Of a stretch of 64,000 bases of DNA, positions 57,309 through 64,000 are shown in pieces. Positions within the stretch are counted from its first letter, which is position 1. Every line of letters begins with the position of its first letter. The stretch covers positions 2,604,001 to 2,668,000 of the forward strand of contig NZ_PGER01000001.1 in the NCBI RefSeq assembly GCF_002797935.1, read 5' to 3'. The notes beneath the pieces were generated by a model that was given only the letters and a program-made list of their open reading frames with translations, was not told the DNA's origin and did not search any database. The DNA comes from Flavobacterium sp. 1 (GTDB lineage: Bacteria; Bacteroidota; Bacteroidia; Flavobacteriales; Flavobacteriaceae). Made by a program: the position numbers and the translations under genes.

Positions 57309-57405
57309 TTTTTTAAATTATGAGTTATGAATTATAAGTTATGAGCTTTGGAATATCAGTAATTTTCTAAAATCAGAATCTGCTTTCTAATTTCTGCCTT
57401 CTGTT

Positions 57406-59352
57406 TTACTTCGCTTCTTTAACAGTCAAATCGGTGTCGTAATACAAGATGTAAACCCCTTTGTTGACATAACCTCCTTCTTCTTTTTTGTGATACTCAA
57501 ACTTGCTTTCCACTTGTTCTGTTATCATTGTTTCGGCAGTTTCCTGATAGGTTTTGTCCTGTGACAAACGCATCATAGTATCAAAAGTGATGTCAAAACC
57601 ACGAATAGCAAAGGTGCTTGGATTAACTTTATTCTTTTTTCTATAGCTCTGCATGAACATTTGAGCTTCGGGAGAATTGTTTTCGCGGGTTGCAGAAGGA
57701 TACATCAAATGCAGCTTGGTTAAATCTTCGAAACTGATTTCATCGGTATCCAAAGTTTCATTTGGCTCCAGAATAACCAGCTGCACCTGATAAGAAGCCA
57801 TAACACTGACCATAGCATTTATCGTATATTTTATCATGCCTGTATTACCAGTCTCTAGAATAACATAATTCATTCTGTCTTTGACCAGCTGGCTTTTAAA
57901 ACCTTCAACATTTAAACCGCCAGTTTCCGACAACGGAGCTATTTTGACTTTTTTTTGATTTTCTAAAATGTATTTTCTGATAGTTTCTCTTTTCTTGTCA
58001 ATCACAGCAATTATGTTTCCTTGCTTAGCATTCATAAAATCAAACATAACCGATTTCAAAACAGGAACAGGAACAATTGACTGGTATAAATTTGGAGTCG
58101 GATTACCCGCATCTTTTGACAATGGAGAAATAACCGGAACATTGCTTTGCTCGAGCAGATTAGCCATTTTTTCTACATTACTCTGATAAAATGGACCAAC
58201 AACAGCATCGGCACTTGCAAGGTCATTAGCACTAAAAATAGCCGCTGCGTTTGAAGTTGTTTTTGCTTCATTCGAATCAAAAATCTTAACATCCATAGAA
58301 ACACCAACTTGTTTAGCTGAATCAATCGCCATCAATGCACCTGAATAAAAATCCAAAGTCATATTCAGAAATTTATCATTGTTTAATCTGCTGACATTCG
58401 AACTGATTGTATCTCCACCGTTTTTGGCAATATTAAAAGGCAATAGCAATACTAAAGTCTTTTTGTCATTACTGTTTTTCTTAGTCAGAACAACATTCTG
58501 TTTCGCAGAATTGGATGCAATCTGGTTTGATTTTGACGGCACTTTTAAAACCATTCCTTCTTGAACACCGCTTGATAAAGCAGGATTCAATTCAATTAAT
58601 TGCTGTTGTGTCAACCCATACTGTTTAGACAAACTATAGAAAGTTTCTTTGGCTTTTACAGTATAATCAATATAACTGACAGGCTCTGATTTGACAACTG
58701 GAATTGGTTTTACAGGCACTGCTTTGGTTTCAGCAACAGCGGTTTTTGAAACTATTTTTGGTCTAGTTCCTTTTATCAGCAGCTCATAGCCTACTGTTAA
58801 ATTAGTTACAATCTCAGGATTTTTTTGTTCCAATTCTGCAACAGTTATATCATACTTCTTAGCTATTGAAAATTTGGTTTCTTTTGGCAATACGGTATGA
58901 TAAATCACAGTACTCTTAACCGCCACATTTGTTTTAGGACTGTTTTTGGAAGGAATATTCAAGATTTGACCTACCTGCAAGCCTAATTTTTCAAGATCCG
59001 GATTTGCTTTTTTCAAATCTGCATCTGTTACATCGTATTTTTTTTCAATACCAAATAACGTTTCCTTTGCTAATACCTCATGAGTTTTTGGCTGTTGTTT
59101 AGCAGCAGATTTTACCGGCTGCTCAGCAATTTTTCCTTTACTTTTTGGAATCAGCAAAACACTATTGGGCTTCAATCCTTTTTGTGCATCGGGATTGAGC
59201 TTATAAATATCGTAAGGAGTAATATTAAATTTTTGAGCAATCTGATTTACTGTTTCCCCTTTACCGACGATGTACTTATCAATCTTTTCCTGAGCTGCAA
59301 TTGAAGTCAGTGAAAAAAATACCGTGCAAATTGTTACAAAAAAATAGTTCAT
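57406..59352 (-). CDS. LysM protein fused to a type 1 periplasmic-binding-protein fold
   Basis: 648 residues from the ATG at 59350-59352, which begins the signal peptide (MNYFFVTICTVFFSLTSIAA-QE); a start five codons earlier is possible. Four LysM domains follow (about 22-66, 85-127, 147-189 and 222-264), each of the form Y/HxVxxKETxxxIAKKY...NPxLxxGLxxGxxLxIP. From about 290 on comes a receptor-like domain (LVLLLPFNIAKNG, MTLDFYSGALMAIDSA, DAVVGPFYQSNVEKMANLLEQSNVPVISP) like branched-chain amino-acid binding proteins. Likely periplasmic and peptidoglycan-bound; ligand unknown. Next to a second LysM protein gene. Confidence 0.85.
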   Translation of the reverse strand: MNYFFVTICTVFFSLTSIAAQEKIDKYIVGKGETVNQIAQKFNITPYDIYKLNPDAQKGLKPNSVLLIPKSKGKIAEQPVKSAAKQQPKTHEVLAKETLFGIEKKYDVTDADLKKANPDLEKLGLQVGQILNIPSKNSPKTNVAVKSTVIYHTVLPKETKFSIAKKYDITVAELEQKNPEIVTNLTVGYELLIKGTRPKIVSKTAVAETKAVPVKPIPVVKSEPVSYIDYTVKAKETFYSLSKQYGLTQQQLIELNPALSSGVQEGMVLKVPSKSNQIASNSAKQNVVLTKKNSNDKKTLVLLLPFNIAKNGGDTISSNVSRLNNDKFLNMTLDFYSGALMAIDSAKQVGVSMDVKIFDSNEAKTTSNAAAIFSANDLASADAVVGPFYQSNVEKMANLLEQSNVPVISPLSKDAGNPTPNLYQSIVPVPVLKSVMFDFMNAKQGNIIAVIDKKRETIRKYILENQKKVKIAPLSETGGLNVEGFKSQLVKDRMNYVILETGNTGMIKYTINAMVSVMASYQVQLVILEPNETLDTDEISFEDLTKLHLMYPSATRENNSPEAQMFMQSYRKKNKVNPSTFAIRGFDITFDTMMRLSQDKTYQETAETMITEQVESKFEYHKKEEGGYVNKGVYILYYDTDLTVKEAK

Positions 59353-59443
59353 AATAGATAGGGCCATTTATTAATTTTAGTAAAAATACTGTCTTTATAA
59401 CAGATACTTCCTCTAAAGATTGTTAATTTATTCTTTAATTGAA

Positions 59444-61327
59444 TTACTCAGAAACTACATTTGCAATAAACATTTTTTCAAAAAGAGGTTTCCCTGCCTT
59501 TTGAATGCATTCGTATTGAGCCTCTTCTTTAGTAGCTGCTATTTTTGAATACACATAATAGGAAAGCAGATTTATATTATAAAAGAAATTACTTTCTAAA
59601 GAACCTGAATCTGACAGTTTCTTGATAAAAGCATCTCTTTGCTTCGCATCCTGAAAGTTTCCTAATACAACATAATAACCAGCTTTCAAATCCTTCACAC
59701 CTTCTACTTTCTCTATTTTGACTGCCTTAACTTTAGCCGGCTGTTTAGCCAATTCCTTTTTCACCTGTTCCAATGTAAGCGTTTTTGAAACTGCTGCTGT
59801 TTTAGTTTTTGCTTGAGTTTCGGATGCTTTATTTTGATAGCTCTTATTTTTTAATTTGGCTAAATTATCATCAAAAGTTCTGGCTTGCTTACTGTAAAAA
59901 TCAGCTTTACTGATATGCAGTCTCAATTCGGCTTTGCTTTCATTATTCAAAGAATCCAATTTTGTAATCAGCTTTATGTTGTTTAAATCACGAACACGCT
60001 GCTGCATTTCCATGGTTCTTAATTCGGCGGGAGTCAATTTCACAGCTTTTGCATTAGCTGGCTGTGTCTTACTGTTTTCCCTAATGCTTTTTTTGTACTC
60101 TTGGTTTTCTTCTACAGCAATGCGCTCCGCTTTGTCCATTAAACCTGAATATACTTTTCTGTTTTCAGCCAATTGTTTTTTTAGCTGCAGTGATAATTCA
60201 TTTGTTTTTTGAATATTTTCGTTAGAAATCTTTTGCAGGCGAATAGATTCATCAAGATCAACTAATTCTGTTTTCTTCAAATCAGTTAAATCTTTACTCA
60301 TCGTATTTACCAATGAATCTAATTTTACCAAAAGAATTTCCTGTATGTTTTTATTTGCTTCTAAAACCAATTTAAGTTTTTCGGCAGAACCTTCTTTGGT
60401 ATTATCAATTTCTTTCAGATTAATCAAAAGCCCATTTACCTTGATTACCTTCTGATTGATTTCTTCCTGCAGCACAAGCTTCTGCTTCAAGCTGTTAATC
60501 TCTTTTGTATTTGCTTTTGATTTTTCAACTACCACTTGTTTTTCCGCCAAAGCAAGCATCAGCTCTTCATTTTCATTGGTTGGCTTTACTTCCTTTACAT
60601 TGATAGCTAATTTATTTCCTTCGGTCAATCCGTTTACAATTTCTGGATTTTGGGATTCCAATTGTTCAACAGTAATTCCAAATTGTTTGGCTATAGAATA
60701 CTTAGTTTCTTTTGGTTTTACCACATAAAAAACAGTTTCTGCATTGATAACTCTTACTCTTCCGTCAAGCGTTTTCTTTTTATTTGGAATCGTAATTTCC
60801 TGTCCGATCTGCAGTCCGTTTTTTAGAAGAACTGCATTGGCTTTATCCAAATCTTCAACAGATACATTATAAAGTCTGGCAATACTAAATAATGATTCTT
60901 TGGGCTGTACTAAATGAGTATTTTTCGATGATGCGGTTTCAGTTTTAGAATCCTGCGGAATAATCAATTGCTGACCAACCTGCAGTCCATTAACCAATAA
61001 ATCCGGATTAGCATTTTGAATAACTTCTGCTTTAACATTATATTTTGCAGCCAATCCAAACAGTGTTTCTTTTGGAGCAACAGTATGCGTAATCGAATTT
61101 GGAGTTTGGGGGAGTAATTCAGGAACATTCAGTACTTGATTTTCTGAAATTCCGTTTTGTGCTTCTGGATTTAATCTATAAATTTCAGAAGGTGTAGTTT
61201 TGTAGTTTTGAGCGATTTGGGGGATTGTTTCGCCTTTCAAAACTGCATGCTTAGCTGTTGATTGCTGTCCAAAAGAGACATTTGATACAAAAGCAACAAC
61301 CAATAAAAATCTTGAAAATTCTTTCAT
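59444..61327 (-). CDS. LysM protein with coiled coil and SPOR-like C-terminus
   Basis: 627 residues. Signal peptide (about 1-20, NVSFG-QQ), then four LysM domains (about 27-68, 79-122, 137-180 and 203-245) very similar to those of the next gene. A long charged coiled-coil region (about 255-450, rich in Lys, Glu, Leu) follows. The last ~80 residues (AGYYVVLGNFQDAKQRDAFIKKLSDSG...) look like a SPOR domain, which binds denuded glycan strands at division sites. So both ends can hold peptidoglycan. A cell-wall organising role is inferred; no enzyme domain is visible. Confidence 0.82.
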   Translation of the reverse strand: MKEFSRFLLVVAFVSNVSFGQQSTAKHAVLKGETIPQIAQNYKTTPSEIYRLNPEAQNGISENQVLNVPELLPQTPNSITHTVAPKETLFGLAAKYNVKAEVIQNANPDLLVNGLQVGQQLIIPQDSKTETASSKNTHLVQPKESLFSIARLYNVSVEDLDKANAVLLKNGLQIGQEITIPNKKKTLDGRVRVINAETVFYVVKPKETKYSIAKQFGITVEQLESQNPEIVNGLTEGNKLAINVKEVKPTNENEELMLALAEKQVVVEKSKANTKEINSLKQKLVLQEEINQKVIKVNGLLINLKEIDNTKEGSAEKLKLVLEANKNIQEILLVKLDSLVNTMSKDLTDLKKTELVDLDESIRLQKISNENIQKTNELSLQLKKQLAENRKVYSGLMDKAERIAVEENQEYKKSIRENSKTQPANAKAVKLTPAELRTMEMQQRVRDLNNIKLITKLDSLNNESKAELRLHISKADFYSKQARTFDDNLAKLKNKSYQNKASETQAKTKTAAVSKTLTLEQVKKELAKQPAKVKAVKIEKVEGVKDLKAGYYVVLGNFQDAKQRDAFIKKLSDSGSLESNFFYNINLLSYYVYSKIAATKEEAQYECIQKAGKPLFEKMFIANVVSE

Positions 61328-61349
61328 AAATAAGTAGGTTTAAACAATT

Positions 61350-61377
61350 AAGTCGTTACAAATGTAACGACTTAATG
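61350..61377. terminator. Hairpin between guaA and the LysM gene
   Basis: TTAAGTCGTTAC (61350-61361) pairs perfectly with GTAACGACTTAA (61366-61377), four-base loop. The T run beyond it is weak, so it may be only a partial terminator of guaA. Confidence 0.55.
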
Positions 61378-61389
61378 TTAAAAAAATTA

Positions 61390-62919
61390 CTATTCCCACT
61401 CAATTGTTGCAGGTGGTTTTGAACTAATATCGTAAACGACACGATTCACGCCTTTAACTTTATTGATAATATCATTGGATACTTTCATTAAGAATTCATA
61501 AGGCAAATGTACCCAGTCAGCAGTCATTCCATCAGTAGATTCTACTGCGCGAAGTGCTACCACTTTTTCATAAGTACGTTCATCGCCCATTACTCCAACG
61601 CTGTTTACAGGAAGTAAAATAGCTCCTGCCTGCCAAACTTTATCATACAGTCCCCAAGATTTTAATCCGTCGATAAAAACTTTATCCACATCCTGCAAAA
61701 TTTGTATTTTCTCTAAAGTAATATCACCTAAAATACGAATAGATAATCCAGGTCCTGGAAAAGGGTGTCTTCCTAATAATTCTGGATCGATTCCTAAAGT
61801 TGCTCCTACTCTGCGCACTTCGTCTTTGAAAAGCATACGCAAAGGTTCAACAATCTTCAATTTCATATAATCTGGCAAACCACCTACATTATGGTGTGAT
61901 TTGATAGTTGCAGATGGTCCTTTTACCGAAACTGATTCAATAACATCAGGATATATAGTTCCTTGAGCTAGCCAAGTAACGTCTTCTATGCGATGTGATT
62001 CAACATCAAAGACTTCGATAAATGCGTTACCAATGGCTTTTCTTTTTAATTCTGGATCACTAACTCCGGCTAAGGCATCATAAAAACGCTGAGAAGCATC
62101 TACTCCTTTTACGTTCAGTCCCATTCCTTCGTATTGATCTAAAACGCTTTGGAATTCATTTTTGCGAAGCAATCCGTTATTTACGAAAATACAATACAAG
62201 TTTTTTCCAATCGCTTTATGCAATAAAACAGCAGCTACTGTTGAATCTACACCTCCTGAGAGACCCAAAACAACTTTGTCGTTTCCGATTTTTTCTTTCA
62301 TTTCAGCCACGATTTCTTCAACGAAAGCATTTGGCGTGAAATTTTGAGGAACCTCAGCAATTTTTACTAAAAAGTTCTCCAACATTTTTGAACCATCAGT
62401 AGAGTGAAAAACTTCTGGATGGTATTGAATAGCATAAGTAGTTTCTCCTTCTATTTTGTAAGCAGCATATTCCACATCATGTGTGCTTGCCAATTTTACT
62501 CCGTTAGCAGGCAATGCTTTAATACTATCGCTATGGCTCATCCAAACCTGGCTGTTTTCAGAAACACCCTCAAAGAACGTTTCGTCTTCCTTAATATAGG
62601 ACAAATTCGCTCTACCATATTCTCTGGTGTTTGAAGCCGCAACTTCACCACCACTAAAATGGGCTAGGTATTGCGCTCCGTAACAAACGGCAAGCATTGG
62701 TAGTTTACCTCTAATTTGTGATAAATCCGGATGTGGTGCATCATCTCCTCTAACAGAAAATGGGCTTCCTCCAAGAATTACGGCTTTATAACTTGATAAA
62801 TCACTCGGAAAATGATTGTAAGGAAAAATTTCGCAGAATATATTTAATTCGCGAACTCTACGCGCAATAAGCTGTGTATATTGCGATCCGAAATCTAAAA
62901 TAAGTACGTTGTGTTGCAT
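61390..62919 (-). CDS. guaA: GMP synthase (glutamine-hydrolysing)
   Basis: XMP + ATP + glutamine to GMP. 509 residues from the ATG at 62917-62919 ([25 protein letters not shown]), the normal start of the family; an upstream extension is not conserved. Class I amidotransferase domain with cysteine in [11 protein letters not shown] and [14 protein letters not shown]-pyrophosphatase loop [17 protein letters not shown] (about 228-244). C-terminal dimer domain with [16 protein letters not shown], ending in [14 protein letters not shown]. The -7 box lies only four bases before the start codon. Confidence 0.97.
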   Translation of the reverse strand: MQHNVLILDFGSQYTQLIARRVRELNIFCEIFPYNHFPSDLSSYKAVILGGSPFSVRGDDAPHPDLSQIRGKLPMLAVCYGAQYLAHFSGGEVAASNTREYGRANLSYIKEDETFFEGVSENSQVWMSHSDSIKALPANGVKLASTHDVEYAAYKIEGETTYAIQYHPEVFHSTDGSKMLENFLVKIAEVPQNFTPNAFVEEIVAEMKEKIGNDKVVLGLSGGVDSTVAAVLLHKAIGKNLYCIFVNNGLLRKNEFQSVLDQYEGMGLNVKGVDASQRFYDALAGVSDPELKRKAIGNAFIEVFDVESHRIEDVTWLAQGTIYPDVIESVSVKGPSATIKSHHNVGGLPDYMKLKIVEPLRMLFKDEVRRVGATLGIDPELLGRHPFPGPGLSIRILGDITLEKIQILQDVDKVFIDGLKSWGLYDKVWQAGAILLPVNSVGVMGDERTYEKVVALRAVESTDGMTADWVHLPYEFLMKVSNDIINKVKGVNRVVYDISSKPPATIEWE

Positions 62920-62922
62920 GCG

Positions 62923-62930
62923 CAAAAATA
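62923..62930 (-). promoter_or_regulatory. -7 promoter box of guaA
   Basis: Minus strand reads TATTTTTG (TAnnTTTG), followed by CGC and the start codon. If real, the message would have almost no leader. Confidence 0.45.
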
Positions 62931-63239
62931 CTTTATATATTCGGAATTGAAAAATGGTATTTTGAAAAATTTCTATTTTATTTTTATCCAATAACTTTCA
63001 TTCATTTTAGCCCAATGAATTAAATAAATTCAAAAAAATCAGTCAAAAAAACAATAATTATCAAGGTTAAAAGGGTCTTGAAACAAACAGATAATATTCT
63101 GTCTTATAATTCTAAAATAAATCGCCGTTTACATTCAGTCGCTTTTTATTTAATACTAATTCTAACATTAGCCCGTTAAAGTAAGTAACAGAACCTCTAT
63201 GGATGCTGTTAAAAAAGCTCAAATCTTAATTTTTTAAAA
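62931..63239. other. Intergenic region guaA / lipoprotein
   Basis: About 310 AT-rich bases between divergent genes. No gene, hairpin of note or perfect TAnnTTTG box for the lipoprotein gene was recognised. Confidence 0.4.
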
Positions 63240-63773
63240 ATGAAAACAAAAAAAATCACAATTTTAACAATGGCAATTTTATGCCTATTTGCTGTTTCAT
63301 GCAGTGAAGTGGATAAATTACTGACTTTCACAATTTCTAATGAAACCACATTCAAAATTAATAACGGACTATCAATAAACACACCGTTCGATGTAGCAAC
63401 TCCAGATGTTACGACCAATTCGTCAGCCGAATTCAAGAATAATAATACTGATGCAGATTTGGTTAAAGATGTAACACTGAAAGAAATAAAACTGAGCATT
63501 ACAAGCCCTGCAGATAAAACATTCAGTTTTCTAAAATCAGTTCACATGTATATTTCTACAACTGCAGATGACGAAATTGAATTAGCGTTTCTCGATAATA
63601 TCAATTCATCCGCAAATACAATCAGCCTAACCTGCACATCTCAAAAACTAGATAAATACATTAAAGCTTCCAGTTATAAAATACGAACCAAAGTAATAAC
63701 AAAAGAAACTGTTACCCAAGATATAGAGGTAAAAGCAAATATGAAATTCAAAGTAACAGCAGATCCTTTTTAA
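63240..63773 (+). CDS. Lipoprotein, function unknown
   Basis: 177 residues. Lipoprotein signal with FAVSC-SEVD (cysteine about residue 21). The acidic residues right after it suit surface exposure in Bacteroidota. The mature part is predicted to be beta-rich and lacks further cysteines beyond one; segments such as VTLKEIKLSITSPADKTFSFLKSVHMYIST and IRTKVITKETVTQDIEVKANMKFKV suggest an immunoglobulin-like sandwich. No family is recognised. Convergent with the partial gene at the window end. Confidence 0.72.
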   Translation: MKTKKITILTMAILCLFAVSCSEVDKLLTFTISNETTFKINNGLSINTPFDVATPDVTTNSSAEFKNNNTDADLVKDVTLKEIKLSITSPADKTFSFLKSVHMYISTTADDEIELAFLDNINSSANTISLTCTSQKLDKYIKASSYKIRTKVITKETVTQDIEVKANMKFKVTADPF

Positions 63774-63787
63774 GTAAAAACAGCCAG

Positions 63788-64000
63788 TTATTCTTTAACA
63801 ATAATAATAGTAGCTTTAAATCCGGTTCCTAAATTCCATTCACTAGCCGAAATTAAATTCTTTTTATCATCATAAACTTTGAATTCGGCTGTGTTGGGAC
63901 CTGAATCCCCCTGATTTAATGCTTCAAAATCAATCTTGTTAAATCCTTTTTTCAGCGTGATTTCAAAACCTTTAAAATTACTGTCCAAATACACTTGAGA
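63788..64000 (-). CDS. C-terminal part of a gene running off the right edge
   Basis: 71 codons open to the window end: ...SQVYLDSNFKGFEITLKKGFNKIDFEALNQGDSGPNTAEFKVYDD ... ATIIIVKE, then the stop. The alternating strands and KKGFNKIDF-type turn resemble a beta-sandwich domain at the end of a larger secreted or surface protein. The N-terminus and main domain are outside the window, so the function cannot be stated. Confidence 0.55.
   Translation of the reverse strand, partial: SQVYLDSNFKGFEITLKKGFNKIDFEALNQGDSGPNTAEFKVYDDKKNLISASEWNLGTGFKATIIIVKE

Overview
This window looks like the chromosome of a Flavobacterium-type member of the Bacteroidota. The DNA is AT-rich, and most genes lack a clear Shine-Dalgarno sequence. 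Many genes are preceded by the Bacteroidota -7 box TAnnTTTG. The gene content also fits: a type IX secretion sorting tail, a TonB receptor paired with a DUF4249 lipoprotein, secreted proteins ending their signal peptide in A/S-Q, a monomeric isocitrate dehydrogenase and a PafA-type phosphatase. No rRNA, tRNA or CRISPR array was seen.

Layout. 1-14.9 kb is mostly ordinary chromosome: a partial M3 peptidase, a DUF1569 gene, a broken endonuclease, trmD, rplS, icd, hydrolases, a TetR/small protein/MFS operon, a frameshifted TonB receptor with its DUF4249 partner, and thiamine pyrophosphokinase. 14.99-22.8 kb is accessory DNA. 22.9-27 kb returns to housekeeping genes (DUF2200, rlmF, uvrB). 27-29.7 kb holds a lone GH5 glycosidase beside about 1.3 kb of nearly gene-free DNA. 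From 29.7 kb to the end lie core genes: TerB-like, esterase, thioredoxin-like, DUF1456, selO, FAD reductase, sucC, gltB-gltD, lysA, a pafA-like phosphatase, nitronate monooxygenase, a subtilase, mnmA, yidC, pyrG, OsmC, two LysM proteins and guaA.

The most interesting part is the accessory block. Two gene groups are each bounded by sequences that are reverse complements of one another: 14995-15004 against 16317-16326 (9/10), and 19652-19665 against 21571-21584 (13/14). The second group ends in an attC-like stem (CCCATAAC and GCGGCTA against TAGCCGC and GTTATGGG). This is the arrangement expected of integron-type cassettes, but no integrase gene is present. The attC-like junction between the cassettes has been hit by an IS110-family element (about 16437-17809). 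Upstream of its transposase lie two tandem stem-loops with large internal loops. The two loop strands of the first one match the two flanks of the insertion (TGGTAC-TA and TA-ATCAGCGG). This is what a target-binding loop of a bridge RNA should do, and it predicts a TA core and an attC-like target. Eight bases further on, an IS1182-family element and then a 109-bp MITE with related ends sit in tandem, each bounded by ACGT.

Other signals: a 14-nt tandem repeat whose copy number sets the reading frame of a lipoprotein gene, a ~320-bp element with long inverted repeats, a 24-bp perfect palindrome before trmD, and a candidate structured leader before rplS. Housekeeping genes are mostly short transcription units separated by strong bidirectional terminators.
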